This document shows, one piece after another, positions 38,206-47,757 of a stretch of 64,000 bases of DNA. The stretch comes from Planobispora longispora (GTDB taxonomy: Bacteria > Actinomycetota > Actinomycetes > Streptosporangiales > Streptosporangiaceae), in NCBI RefSeq assembly GCF_016863135.1, contig NZ_BOOH01000017.1, positions 99,122 to 163,121 of the forward strand, written 5' to 3'. Each line of letters starts with the position of its first letter. The stretch's first letter is position 1. Under the pieces are notes generated by a model. It was given only the letters and a program-made list of their open reading frames with translations. It had not been told where the DNA came from and did not search any database. The position numbers and the translations under genes were made by a program.

Positions 38206-39318
38206 CTACCCGCGCGAATGGCCGGTCACCGTGTCGAGGGCCGCGCGGATGTCGTTCAGGACCTCCGTGGTCAGCCGCTCGCTGTCGTGCAGGAGCCGCT
38301 CCACCTCGCCGTCGGGGACGGAGTCCCGTCCGCCGCCGCGCCGCGCGGTGTCCGTCCGCGCGGCCTCGGGGATGGGCCTGGCGGCCAGGAAGGACGCGCG
38401 GGGCCCCTCCAGGCAGGCGTTGATCCGGGCGAGTTGGCCCTTGGTGAACATGTACATGCCCGCGTCGTCGGTGTAGTCCATGTAGTTCATGAACATGTCG
38501 CCGTTGGGCCCGTTGTCGCAGGTGACGTGGGGGAAGGTGGGCATCCCGGTGTTCGCGTCGGCCTGGTTCGGCGTGTCGGCGACCTTGTCGTCGCTGCTGC
38601 AGGCCCCGTCGTCGTCGCCCCAGATGTGGAAGAGGTTGAGCCAGTGGCCGATCTCGTGGGTCGTGGTGCGGCCGCCGTTGAAGGGGTTGCCGGGGGCGGC
38701 GGCCGTACCGGTGGTCCCGAAGAAGGAGTGGCCGATGACGACGCCGTCGAGGTGCGGGGGCTGGCCGGGGAAGGCGGCGTAGCCGAGGAGGGAGCCGGTG
38801 AGCTGGCAGACCCACATGTTGAGATACCGGTCGCTCGGCCACGGGTCGGAGCCGCCGGTCCTGCTCGACTTCACGCCGTCGCGGTGGTCGAACCCGGACC
38901 GGTCGGTGACGACCCGGACGATCCCGTCCGTCGGCTCGCCGTTCGGGTCCCGCGTCGCGAGGCGGAACTCGACCCCGGTGTCGGCCACCAGGTGCTTCCA
39001 CACGTCGGGCACCTTGGACACGTCGGGGTTGGCGGCGCGGAAGTCCTGGTTGAGGACGGTGAACTGGCTGTGGATCTGCTCCTCGTCGATGTTCTGCTCC
39101 GGATGGTCGCGGTTGGCGACCACGTGGACGACGACCGGGATGGTCACCGGGCCGCGGCGGGCGGAGGAGAGCCGTCCGATCTCGTACTGCAGCGCCCGGT
39201 TCTCGATCACCGCGCGCTGGGAGCGGTAACTCATGCTCTCGTTGAGCAGCCTGCGGTGCACGAGCATCGTGCCGCACAGATCCCGGGCCGGGGGCGGCGA
39301 AAGGGTGGGCTCGGTCAT
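38206..39318 (-). CDS. M43-family (pappalysin-like) zinc metalloprotease
   Basis: The zinc motif [11 protein letters not shown] (HExxHxxGxxH type with N at the usual Gly) lies near residues 221-231 and the Met-turn NYMDY about 60 residues later, both as in M43 cytophagalysins/pappalysins. The N-terminal region [38 protein letters not shown] is the family's typical propeptide/entry strand. Unlike secreted relatives, I see no signal peptide after the ATG at 39318, which has GGAAGGA upstream. A C-terminal tail of ~70 residues with charged helices ([19 protein letters not shown]) follows the catalytic domain. The export route is unclear; a longer frame to 39387 does not add a signal peptide. Confidence 0.92.
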   Translation of the reverse strand: MTEPTLSPPPARDLCGTMLVHRRLLNESMSYRSQRAVIENRALQYEIGRLSSARRGPVTIPVVVHVVANRDHPEQNIDEEQIHSQFTVLNQDFRAANPDVSKVPDVWKHLVADTGVEFRLATRDPNGEPTDGIVRVVTDRSGFDHRDGVKSSRTGGSDPWPSDRYLNMWVCQLTGSLLGYAAFPGQPPHLDGVVIGHSFFGTTGTAAAPGNPFNGGRTTTHEIGHWLNLFHIWGDDDGACSSDDKVADTPNQADANTGMPTFPHVTCDNGPNGDMFMNYMDYTDDAGMYMFTKGQLARINACLEGPRASFLAARPIPEAARTDTARRGGGRDSVPDGEVERLLHDSERLTTEVLNDIRAALDTVTGHSRG

Positions 39319-39590
39319 GGCGGGTCCTTCCGAGGCGGACTTGGTGGTGCGGAGAGCGCCCGCCCAGGAGGAGTACGGAAGAATCACGCACTGCGGGCCT
39401 ATCTAGGCATACCGCCGTGCATAATCACTAACCCCGGCAAAAGCACTGGTGTCCATGTCTTTCCGGACTCTTGACGGGTGGGCACGCGGCGCCCCGGCCC
39501 GCCGCGACCGGTCCGCCCGCCCGTGGCCCCGGGGCGGACGGACCGGCGGCACGCACCGCGCCTACGGCGGCGGCGCGCTCCGGCGGGAGG

Positions 39591-41645
39591 TCACCACGGG
39601 GACGGCGCCGGCGGCGCGACGACCGGAGGCCGGTCGTCGCAGGTGATGGTGTTCGGCAGCATCCAGGGGGCGAGCCAGCCCCCGTCGTTGCCGCCGAGGT
39701 CCGTCAGCGAGAACTCCGAGCCGGTGGACGGGAAGTTGAACGCCCCGCAGTTGTTGACGCCGACCGCGCCGACGTTGCGGGCGTCCACGTTCTCGAAGGA
39801 CGCCGATCCCTTCACGCGGGCGCTGACCACCGAGGTCCCGGTGCCGTCGACCCGGATGTCCTTGAAGCGGACGCCGGGGATGGAGTGCTGGTCCTTCACC
39901 GACCACTCGCTGACCAGCATGATCGCGTTGTAGGTGCTGTCGAGGTAGTGGTCCCCGGTCACCTGGATGTCCGCCTCGATGCTCCTGTCGAGCGCGTAGA
40001 ACCAGATCGCCCCCAGGCCGATCTTCCAGTTGAGCTCGAAGGTCCCCGCGCGGACGGTGGTGTTGTCCGTGATCCGCAGGTGTCCGGTGAACGGCTCGGC
40101 GCCGAAGCGGGACCCGACCTGGATGGCGCTGCCCTCGCGGATCGGGTCGGCGACGAGGTTGTTCGAGATCGTGTTGTCCCTGCCGCCGTAGACGGCGATG
40201 CCGTTGGCGAGCGTGGGCGTCTGCACGGTGTTGCGGTCGAAGGTGTTGCCGGCGTTCGCCGTCTTCTCCGACCACATGGCGAGGCCGTCGTCGCCGGTGT
40301 TGCGGACGAAGTTGTTCGACACGACCGAGTCCGTGACGCCGGTGTGGAAGTTGAGGGCGTCGGCGATCTGGTCGACGATGATGTTGTTCGTGATCCGCAG
40401 GTTCGTCATCGGGCCGTCGAACCACATGCCGACCTTGGTGTGGCGGATGTGCAGGCCGTCGACGGTCGAGTCGCTCATCGCCCCGCCGATGCCGTTCACC
40501 TGGTCGGTGTCGATGCGCTCGCGGACGTCGCCCTCGATCGCGAAGCCGGACAGGTGGACGTTGCGGCTCCCGCCGTCCTCCGCGTCCTTGCCGTAGAAGC
40601 CGACGCCGGTGTGCACCGAGCCGTCGGGGGCCGGGGCGCCGAGGGCGACCTCGCGGCCCTTGATGATCGTGTACCAGTTGCCCGCGCCCTCGATCGTCAC
40701 GTCGTCGACGATGATGTGGCGGTTCACCTGGTAGGTGCCCGGCGGGATGTAGACCTTCAGGCGCTTGCGCTGCGCGAAGGCGATGGCCCGGTCGAAGGCG
40801 CCGGCGGAGTCGCGCCTGCCGGTCGGGTCGGCGCCGAAGGCCAGCACGTTGGCCGCGACGAGGTTGACGTACGGCCGCCCCACGAGCTCCGAGTCGAGCA
40901 GGTCGATGACCGTCCACTCGGCCTCGCTCCCGGCCGGGGCCGTGAGCCGCACCGTGTCGCCCGCGCGGTACGTCCGGCCGAGCAGGAGCCGCTGCTCGTC
41001 GTAGAAGTGCATCGGGCGGAACGGCTTGGTGATCGCCGGGGGCGGCGTGGTGGCGGCGGGCACGCAGGCGCACTCGGTGATCCACCAGTCGGGGTGGAGC
41101 AGGTCGGCGTCCGGGTCGTTGGTGAACGGGTACTGGTTGTACAGCCACGCGTACTGCGAGGTGAGGGTCATCGTCTTCTTGGCCCTGCCGTTCACCGTGA
41201 CGTCGAGCGGAGCGGTGATGCCGCCGCCGCCCGGCGCGTCCGGGATGCTGTAGCGCACGGTGATCGCGTTGGCCGCCGCCGGCAGCGTGAACTCGACGTG
41301 CTGCCCCGGGGCCAGTTTGACTGCTTTGCGGCCGGAGGCCTCCGCGGGCAGCGTGTACGCGGAGCGGTCCGGGCCGATGACCGTGCCGTCCGTCACGGCG
41401 TTCTCCGCCTCCTGCTCGGCGAAGCGGACGTCGGCGCCCCGGCCTGCGACGAGCGACGGGTCGAGGGCCGCGCGGGTCACGACGGGAGCCGGGGCGCCGC
41501 CCGTGCCCGTGCCGGCCAGGGCCGCGCCGCCGAGCGCGACGTTGAGGCCGACGGCGGCCGCGGTCATCGCCGCGATCACTGTCGCGGCCGTCCGCGGTGG
41601 CCGGTGGGGCCGCCTCGCCGCAGTTCCTGTGATGCTCCGTGACAT
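39591..41645 (-). CDS. Secreted right-handed beta-helix enzyme
   Basis: A 684-residue exported protein. A signal peptide of ~45 residues with an RR pair (ARRPHRPPRTAATVIAA...) is followed by a ~180-residue beta-sandwich that looks like a CBM6-type carbohydrate-binding module (starting VRFAEQEAENA). A long parallel beta-helix region comes next, beginning VLAFGADPTGRRDSAGAFDRAI, the hallmark of pectate-lyase_3/GH28-related helices, with coils such as LRITNNIIVD and ISNNLVADP. This two-part layout resembles mycodextranase-type (GH87) glucanases. The exact substrate is not certain; alpha-glucan or another cell-wall polysaccharide is likely. Confidence 0.85.
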   Translation of the reverse strand: MSRSITGTAARRPHRPPRTAATVIAAMTAAAVGLNVALGGAALAGTGTGGAPAPVVTRAALDPSLVAGRGADVRFAEQEAENAVTDGTVIGPDRSAYTLPAEASGRKAVKLAPGQHVEFTLPAAANAITVRYSIPDAPGGGGITAPLDVTVNGRAKKTMTLTSQYAWLYNQYPFTNDPDADLLHPDWWITECACVPAATTPPPAITKPFRPMHFYDEQRLLLGRTYRAGDTVRLTAPAGSEAEWTVIDLLDSELVGRPYVNLVAANVLAFGADPTGRRDSAGAFDRAIAFAQRKRLKVYIPPGTYQVNRHIIVDDVTIEGAGNWYTIIKGREVALGAPAPDGSVHTGVGFYGKDAEDGGSRNVHLSGFAIEGDVRERIDTDQVNGIGGAMSDSTVDGLHIRHTKVGMWFDGPMTNLRITNNIIVDQIADALNFHTGVTDSVVSNNFVRNTGDDGLAMWSEKTANAGNTFDRNTVQTPTLANGIAVYGGRDNTISNNLVADPIREGSAIQVGSRFGAEPFTGHLRITDNTTVRAGTFELNWKIGLGAIWFYALDRSIEADIQVTGDHYLDSTYNAIMLVSEWSVKDQHSIPGVRFKDIRVDGTGTSVVSARVKGSASFENVDARNVGAVGVNNCGAFNFPSTGSEFSLTDLGGNDGGWLAPWMLPNTITCDDRPPVVAPPAPSPW

Positions 41646-41925
41646 CGGATGCTCGTTTCTCTCGGGGGGGCGGACGTCTGAGAACGCTCGGGGCGGAGCG
41701 ACGTCGGGGTGAGGCGACAGTAGGACTCCCGCGGCCCTTTCCACAAGAGATCTGTGAAGGAGTTTCGTATGTATGTTGTCTAGATGCAGCCTCTCCTTGA
41801 ATTCTTGCAGAAGGTCGATGGGTTGTTGCATTCCCATGGTGAGGGCGAATGTGTCCGTGTGTTCCTCATCACAGCCGATGGGGTGCCGATAGGAGAGAAC
41901 AACCCGTCGGACTGTGGAGCGGCAT

Positions 41926-43491
41926 ATGGCACTGGTGGACCTGAGCGTCAGGCAGAGACTCACGTTGATCTTCGCGGCGGGCGCCGCGACGGTGGGCGCG
42001 GTGGTGGGCATCGGCATGCAGTCGCAGAGCCGGCTGGTCGACGAGGCCGAGCGGCTGCGTGTCGTGGAGCAGGCCAAGGGGATCCTCAACCACCTCGACA
42101 CCCGTGAGGCGGAGCTGAAGGTCAACGCCTACCGGGCGGTGATCGGGGCGGACCTGGACGACGTGGTCGCGGACATGCCCGACGACCTGGCGTCGGTGGC
42201 GGAGGCCGTGGAGCGGCTCGACGCCCTGGCGCTGCCGCCGGAGGTCCGCGGGCGGATGGACGAGGTGCGCCCCGACATCGAGGAGTTCAGCGAATTCATC
42301 TCGGCGTTCGTGACCGAGGCCCAGAAGGACAGGGACGCCGCGCGCGCCCGCCAGTCCGAGATCGCCGAGCGCAACAGCGCGGTCGACGACAAGCTGGAGT
42401 CGGTGCACGCCGTCGCCGACGACGTGATCGAGGCCGCCCGCGCCGCCATGGCGGATTCCGTCGCGTTCGCCCGATGGGTGTCCGTGCTGGTCGGGCTGGG
42501 AGGCGCGGCGCTGCTGCTGGCGCTGTGCGTCCCGCTGGGCCGCTCCATCACCAGGCCGGTGGGCCGCATCGGGGAGGTGCTGGCCGCGGTGGCCGCGGGC
42601 GACCTGACCTCGCGTGCCGACGTCTCCAGCCGCGACGAGCTGGGCCGTATGGCTCAGGCGCTCAACCAGGCCATCGAGCACATGCGCGCGGCCGTGCACA
42701 CCATCGACGCCTCCGCCGGCGGGCTGGCCGCCGCCTCCGAGGAGCTGACCGCCACCAGCACCCAGATCGCCACCAGCGCCGAGGAGGCCAGCGCCCAGGT
42801 CGACGGGGTGGCCGCGGCCGCCCAGCAGGTCTCCGGCGACGTGCAGACCGTGGCCGCCGGCTCCGAGCAGATGAGCGCGGCGATCGGGGAGATCGCCCAG
42901 AGCGCCGGTGAGGGCGCCACGGTGGCCGCGCAGGCGGTGGTGGTGGCCGAGTCCACCAACCAGACCGTGGCCAAACTGGGAGCCTCCAGCGCCGAGATCG
43001 GCTCGGTGATCAAGACCATCACCTCCATCGCCGAGCAGACCAACCTGCTGGCCCTCAACGCCACCATCGAGGCCGCCCGCGCCGGCGATGCCGGCAAGGG
43101 CTTCGCGGTGGTCGCCGGCGAGGTCAAGGACCTGGCCCAGGAGACCGCCAAGGCCACCGAGGACATCTCCAAGCGGGTGGAGGCCATCCAGGCCGACACC
43201 GAAAGCGCGGTGGCCGCGATCGCCGAGATCTCCTCGATCATCGGCAAGATCAACGACTACCAGCTGACCATCGCCTCGGCGGTGGAGGAGCAGACCGCCA
43301 CCACCAACGAGATGAACCGCGGCGTGGCCCAGGCCGCCTCGGGGACCGGCAGGATCGCCGAGGCCGTCTCCAGCGTGGCCACCGCGGTCCAGCTGACCGG
43401 CAGCGGCGTGGCCGAAGCCCGGCGCGCCGCCGAGGACCTCGCCCGCATGTCGGCCGACCTCCAGGCCATGGTCTCCAGGTTCCGGACCTGA
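41926..43491 (+). CDS. Methyl-accepting chemotaxis protein
   Basis: A transmembrane chemoreceptor. TM1 lies at residues ~13-33, followed by a ~130-residue helical ligand domain, TM2 near 180-205, HAMP ([24 protein letters not shown]) and a long signalling coiled coil. The conserved hairpin tip reads [20 protein letters not shown]. Adaptation-type Glu/Gln-rich segments flank it. I chose the ATG at 41926 with GGAG upstream; a GTG at 41914 is also possible. No CheA, CheW, CheR, CheB or flagellar gene is nearby, so it is an orphan receptor in this window. Its ligand domain resembles four-helix-bundle sensors. Confidence 0.95.
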   Translation: MALVDLSVRQRLTLIFAAGAATVGAVVGIGMQSQSRLVDEAERLRVVEQAKGILNHLDTREAELKVNAYRAVIGADLDDVVADMPDDLASVAEAVERLDALALPPEVRGRMDEVRPDIEEFSEFISAFVTEAQKDRDAARARQSEIAERNSAVDDKLESVHAVADDVIEAARAAMADSVAFARWVSVLVGLGGAALLLALCVPLGRSITRPVGRIGEVLAAVAAGDLTSRADVSSRDELGRMAQALNQAIEHMRAAVHTIDASAGGLAAASEELTATSTQIATSAEEASAQVDGVAAAAQQVSGDVQTVAAGSEQMSAAIGEIAQSAGEGATVAAQAVVVAESTNQTVAKLGASSAEIGSVIKTITSIAEQTNLLALNATIEAARAGDAGKGFAVVAGEVKDLAQETAKATEDISKRVEAIQADTESAVAAIAEISSIIGKINDYQLTIASAVEEQTATTNEMNRGVAQAASGTGRIAEAVSSVATAVQLTGSGVAEARRAAEDLARMSADLQAMVSRFRT

Positions 43492-43499
43492 CGGTTCCC

Positions 43500-43612
43500 C
43501 GTGTCCGAGGTCCCGTGTCCGAGGTCCCGTGTCCGAGGTCCTGTGTCCGAGGTCCTGTGTCCGGGATCCCGTGTCCGGGGTCCCGTGTCCTGTGTCCGAG
43601 GCCCCGTGTGCC
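43500..43612. repeat. 14-bp tandem repeat array
   Basis: About eight copies of CGTGTCCGAGGTCC with point changes, one of them half-length. It begins eight bases after the chemoreceptor stop. The unit is not a multiple of three and no gene covers it. Confidence 0.9.
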
Positions 43613-43833
43613 AAGGAGCGTGGCGTCAATGTTTGCCGGGTTTTGTGTGATTTGTAGATAACTGCCCTGTTACGGTGGTTTTTTCGCCGTCGGTGTGCGC
43701 CGCGGCCGAGCTCCGCGAGCTCCGCGAGCTCCGCGGCCGGGCGCCGCCGATCGGAGATCCACAATTCCCGGTGATCCACGCGTGGGAGGCGTGACCCCCT
43801 GGCGGGACCGCCGGTGGTGAGGGGGACAGCAGG
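43613..43833 (+). promoter_or_regulatory. Promoter region of the protease-nuclease gene
   Basis: An AT-richer stretch holds a possible promoter: TTGCCG at 43633 and TAGATA at 43655, 16 bases apart. Further down, GAGCTCCGC is repeated three times in tandem (43708-43734) and flanked by GCGGCC. I see no gene here. Confidence 0.4.
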
Positions 43834-45852
43834 ATGGAGACCATCGAACTGCTGTGTGAGCGGCAGAGCCTGCTGCACGAGCGGCAGACCGAGGCGGCCA
43901 CGCGGCGGGTGGCGGAACGCGCTCCGGAACGGCACGGGCACGAGGCGGCGCTCACGTCGCCGGGAGGTCTCGCCCGTGCCGACAGCCCGGAACGGATCAG
44001 CAAGCGCATCGACCGGCTGAGCCGGTTCTACGGGGACGACGATCTGCTGGAGCGCGACGCGCCGGAGCCGGAGGCGCAGCTGGAGAAGATCATCAATACC
44101 GCGGACTTCGTGGGCGTGCGCTACCTCGACGCCGGGGTGCTCGCGGCGCGCGGCGTGGGACGGGTGAACATCCGCGATGACCGGGGACGGCTGATCGGCT
44201 ACGGCACGGGGTCGCTGGTCTCCCCGGCGCTGCTGCTGACCAACCACCACGTGCTGACCGACGCCGGCGCGGCCCGCAACAGCGTCATCGAGTTCAATTA
44301 CCAGGACGGGATCGACGGCAGGCCCCTGCACGCCGTGATGTACCCGCTCGATCCGGACCGTTTCTTCCTCGCCGACGCCGAGCGCGACTTCGCGCTGGTC
44401 GCGGTCCGCGCGCCGGCCGCCGACCTGGCCGCGCTCGGGTTCAACCGGATGATCGAGAGCGAGGGCAAGGCGATCATCGGGGAGTTCGTCACGATCGTGC
44501 AGCACCCGCGCGGCGAGAAGAAGCAGGTCGCCCTCCGCGAGAACCGGATCGTCGACGTCCTCGACCAGTTCCTGCACTACGTGGCCGACACCGAGCCGGG
44601 CTCGTCCGGCTCGCCGGTCTTCAACGACCAGTGGGAGGTCGTCGCGCTCCACCACGCGGCCGTGCCGGTGGGCGGGGACGGAGATGACGGCGGCTTCGGC
44701 AGGTTCGTCAACGAGGGAATCCGGATCAGCCGGATATGCCGCTTCGTGCGCGAGGCGTCGCTGCCGCCCGCGCAACGCGCGCTCGCCGACCAGCTCTTCG
44801 TCACGGAACAGGCCGAGCTGGCGGGGGCCGTCCCGCCGCCGGTCATGGACGGCTCCCTGCCTCCCACCGCGAACGGCTCGGCCCTCGCGCCCGCCCCGGT
44901 CGTGAGCCTGGCCCCGTCGGCGCTCGCCGTGGCGGGGACGCCGGCGCCAGGAGAGATCACGATCTCGGTGCCGCTGGAGGTCACGGTCCGGCTCGGAGGT
45001 CTGACGCCGGAGGCGGCCGTGACGAGCGCGGTCGACCCCGACTACGCCGCCCGCGGCGGGTACGACCCCGCGTTCCTGGCCCACCCGCTGCCGCTGCCCG
45101 TCCCGTCCCCGGAGCTGGCCGCCGCCGCCTCCGAGGAGCTGCGCTACCACCACTTCAGCATCGTCATGCACCGGCAGCGGCGGCTGGCGCTGTTCACCGC
45201 CTGCAACATCGACGGGAAGCTGTCCCGGCGTCCGCGGCGGGAGAGCGACCGCTGGATCTTCGATCCCCGGCTGCCCGCCGGAGAGCAGACCGGTGAGGCC
45301 GTCTACCGCGACAACGACCTGGACCGGGGACACCTGGTGCGCCGTCTCGATCCCGCCTGGGGCACCACCGACGCCCAGGCCATAGCCGCCAACGACGACA
45401 CCTTCCACTTCACCAACTCCACCCCGCAGCACCACGCCTTCAACGCCGGCCAGACCCTGTGGCTCGGGCTGGAGGACTACGTCCTGAGCAACGCCGACAC
45501 CCACAACCTGGCCGTCAGCGTGTTCACCGGGCCGGTCCTGGCCCCCGACGACGACGTCTACCGGGGCGTCCAGCTCCCACGGCAGTTCTGGAAGATCGCC
45601 GCCATGGTCAAGGAGTCCGGCGCCCTGTCGGTGACCGGCTACCTCCTCAGCCAGGCCGCCCTGATCGACGAGCTGCCCACCGAGGAGTCGTTCTCCTACG
45701 GCGCGTACCGGACCTTCCAGGTCCCCGTACGGAAGATCGGCGACCTCACCGGCCTGCGCCTCGACCCGTACATCGCCGCCGACCCGCTCGAGCGGATGGA
45801 GACCACGCCGCTGCCCCGCGAGCTCATCCGTCCCGAGGACCTGCTGCTCTGA
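43834..45852 (+). CDS. V8-like serine protease / DRGH-motif nuclease fusion
   Basis: A 672-residue two-enzyme protein. Residues ~85-310 are a trypsin/V8-like protease with His in LLLTNHHVL (~139), Asp in ERDFALV (~185) and Ser in EPGSSGSPVF (~258). Residues ~430-650 are a DNA/RNA non-specific endonuclease (NUC) with the DRGH motif in LDRGHL (~497) and the metal/substrate region FTNSTPQHHAFN. A Pro/Ala-rich linker joins them. The N-terminus is a charged helix with no signal peptide, so it probably acts inside the cell, is released on lysis, or uses a special route. Trypsin-NUC fusions have been discussed as effectors in bacterial conflict or suicide systems; that role is inference here. Both active sites look intact. 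No immunity gene is evident next to it. Confidence 0.93.
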   Translation: METIELLCERQSLLHERQTEAATRRVAERAPERHGHEAALTSPGGLARADSPERISKRIDRLSRFYGDDDLLERDAPEPEAQLEKIINTADFVGVRYLDAGVLAARGVGRVNIRDDRGRLIGYGTGSLVSPALLLTNHHVLTDAGAARNSVIEFNYQDGIDGRPLHAVMYPLDPDRFFLADAERDFALVAVRAPAADLAALGFNRMIESEGKAIIGEFVTIVQHPRGEKKQVALRENRIVDVLDQFLHYVADTEPGSSGSPVFNDQWEVVALHHAAVPVGGDGDDGGFGRFVNEGIRISRICRFVREASLPPAQRALADQLFVTEQAELAGAVPPPVMDGSLPPTANGSALAPAPVVSLAPSALAVAGTPAPGEITISVPLEVTVRLGGLTPEAAVTSAVDPDYAARGGYDPAFLAHPLPLPVPSPELAAAASEELRYHHFSIVMHRQRRLALFTACNIDGKLSRRPRRESDRWIFDPRLPAGEQTGEAVYRDNDLDRGHLVRRLDPAWGTTDAQAIAANDDTFHFTNSTPQHHAFNAGQTLWLGLEDYVLSNADTHNLAVSVFTGPVLAPDDDVYRGVQLPRQFWKIAAMVKESGALSVTGYLLSQAALIDELPTEESFSYGAYRTFQVPVRKIGDLTGLRLDPYIAADPLERMETTPLPRELIRPEDLLL

Positions 45853-45894
45853 GGGACCCGCTGTTCTGAGGGACCCGCTGCCCCGTCCGCGCCC

Positions 45895-46032
45895 TCAGCG
45901 CGCGGACGTGGGGGCGACGGTGTGCTCGAACTCGCCCGCCCACAGGCCGGGCCGTACCTCCTGGACCGCCGCGGCGAGCCGGTCGGCCGCGCCGGAGGTG
46001 ATCAGGTGGAAGGCGTCGTCACCGATGGGACC
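45895..46032 (-). pseudogene. C-terminal remnant of an unidentified gene
   Basis: A minus-strand reading frame of 45 codons ends in TGA at 45895-45897 and reads like real protein (DDAFHLITSGAADRL, then LWAGEFEHTVAP). It has no start codon and meets an in-frame stop just upstream. GGTGACGACGCC is duplicated at its broken end, suggesting a deletion between short repeats. Family not recognised. Confidence 0.35.
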
Positions 46033-46090
46033 CCGGGTCGGGCGTCGTCACCGGTGGTGGGGATCCGGGCGCGGTCACGGCGGGGCGCCG

Positions 46091-46549
46091 TCAGTCGTCC
46101 TGAGCCTCGTTCTCCTGCTCGCCGGCCGGCGTGGGGATGATCTTCCCGCTGGCCGCGTCGACGACGATCTCCCGCTCGGCGCCCGAACCGTCGGCGACGG
46201 AGATCTCCCAGGCGGGAGCGCCGTTCTCGGCCTCCAGCTCGGAGGAGACGATCCATCCCCCGCTCACCTGGGAGAGCGCGGTCTTCTGGGCCTGCTCCGC
46301 CAGGACGGCGGGCTTGCTCGTGACGTCGTCCTCCGCGGCGTCCTCCGTCTTGTTCTCCGCGGCGTCCTCGGCGTCGTCCTGCGCCTCGTCGTCGGCGTCC
46401 GGAGCGGCGGTGCCCGTCCCGGGGACGGGGGTGGCGGTGGCGGCGGGCTCCGGGGAGGCGTTCTCGCTCTGCTCGGCGTAGGCGATCCCGCCGCCGGCCG
46501 CGAGCGCGGCGAGGGCGAGCCCGGAAAGGATGATCACTGGCTTGCGCAT
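46091..46549 (-). CDS. Secreted PepSY-domain protein
   Basis: A 152-residue exported protein. The signal peptide is MRKPVIILSGLALAALAAGGGIAYA, then a long acidic, Ala/Asp/Glu-rich linker (DDEAQDDAEDAAENKTEDAAEDD), then one PepSY domain: AQKTALSQVSGGWIVSSELEAENGAPAWEISV, ending ASGKII. PepSY domains often inhibit or regulate proteases at the cell surface. GGAG lies seven bases upstream of the ATG at 46549. A GATTC-CTAAT-GAATC inverted repeat at 46646-46660 lies upstream and could be a regulator site. Confidence 0.88.
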   Translation of the reverse strand: MRKPVIILSGLALAALAAGGGIAYAEQSENASPEPAATATPVPGTGTAAPDADDEAQDDAEDAAENKTEDAAEDDVTSKPAVLAEQAQKTALSQVSGGWIVSSELEAENGAPAWEISVADGSGAEREIVVDAASGKIIPTPAGEQENEAQDD

Positions 46550-46780
46550 CGGATTGCTCCTCCATGAGGGATCGTGAGTCGCGATCGATGGAGTTCGCGA
46601 CGACCCTTCGAGGCTGCCCGTCCGGGTGATAGCGAGACGCTGCAAGATTCCTAATGAATCGTTAACGGCTCTTTCGGGATGGTTCGGGATGGCTCGGGGT
46701 GAGCGGTGCGGCGGCCGGTGACGGCGGCGCCGTCCGGGGAGGGCCGGCCGTGCGCCTTCCCCGGTCCCGTTCCGGGCGAT

Positions 46781-47626
46781 CTACCGGAAGAGGTCGTTCA
46801 GCTCCTTCTGGGAGAGCTGGTCGTCGGCGTACGAGAACGTTCCCCGCTCCGCCAGCTCCCGGGCCGCGCCCAGCAGGTGGCGGTACATCGCGCGGGCGAT
46901 GCTGCCGCCGACCGTGACCCGCCGCACACCGAGCGCGCGCAGATCCTCCAGCGACAGCGCGTTGCCGGTGAGGCCCATGACCACGTTGAGCGGGCCGTCG
47001 AGTTCACGCACCAGCGTTCCGATGGTGGCGGCGTCAGCGGCGCCCGGGACGAAGGCGCAATCCGCTCCGGCCGCCAGGTAGGCGTTGGCCCGCCGTACGC
47101 ACTCGTCCAGCGAGGCGTCGATCTGGAGCGCGTCGGTCCGGCCGACGAGGACGAACGGCTCGCCGCCGGCGTCCACGGCGGCCCGGGCCGCGCGGATGCG
47201 GTCCACCGCGAGCGCCGTGTCGTAGAGCGGCCGGGTGCGGTCACCGGTGAAGTCCTCGATGTTGCCGCCCGCGGCTCCGGCCGCGAGCGCCATCGAGATC
47301 GTGGCCGCCACGGCCTCGGGCGCCTCGCCGTACCCCTCTTCGAGGTCCGCGCTCACCGGCACGCCGACCTCGTCGACGATCTCGCGGACCCGGCGCATCA
47401 TCGTCTCGCGGTCGACCCGGCCTTCCGCGCCCTGCTCGGCGAAGAAGTCGTGGTCCGGGCGGCCGAGGGAGAACGCGATGCCCGCGCTCGTGGTCGCCAC
47501 GGCGGGGAAGCCCGCCGCCTCCAGGATCCGGGCGCTCCCCACATCCCACGCGTTGGGGAGCAGGAAGCAGCCCTCCCGGTGCAGCTCGACGAAACGTTCC
47601 GCTCTTGCTCGCCTGTCGCCGTCCAT
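46781..47626 (-). CDS. Isocitrate lyase/PEP mutase-family protein
   Basis: A 281-residue TIM-barrel enzyme of the isocitrate lyase/phosphoenolpyruvate mutase superfamily. Recognisable parts are FLLPNAWDVGSARILEAAGFPAVATTSAGIA, SADLEEGYG (metal-binding acidic residues) and FVLVGRTDAL. Members cleave or mutate C-C or C-P bonds of 2-hydroxy or phosphono acids, e.g. 2-methylisocitrate lyase or carboxyphosphonoenolpyruvate mutase. The catalytic Cys motif KKCGH of true isocitrate lyase is absent, so this is one of the many uncharacterised paralogues. AAGGA precedes the ATG at 47626. Confidence 0.9.
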   Translation of the reverse strand: MDGDRRARAERFVELHREGCFLLPNAWDVGSARILEAAGFPAVATTSAGIAFSLGRPDHDFFAEQGAEGRVDRETMMRRVREIVDEVGVPVSADLEEGYGEAPEAVAATISMALAAGAAGGNIEDFTGDRTRPLYDTALAVDRIRAARAAVDAGGEPFVLVGRTDALQIDASLDECVRRANAYLAAGADCAFVPGAADAATIGTLVRELDGPLNVVMGLTGNALSLEDLRALGVRRVTVGGSIARAMYRHLLGAARELAERGTFSYADDQLSQKELNDLFR

Positions 47627-47757
47627 GCGGTCCTTCTCTCCTGCCTGAGGTGGCGTGGCGATACGGGGCACCGGTGGCCTCCGCGCCCGTGACGCCGTTG
47701 TTTCTCCGACCGGCTCATTCGATCGGCTCAAGAGACCGTATGACCCGGCGTCGTGAA

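Noticed and set aside
41880..41900. Flagellar sigma-28 promoter ahead of the chemoreceptor
   Set aside because: GCCGATAG resembles the -10 element, but no TAAA lies at the right distance upstream.
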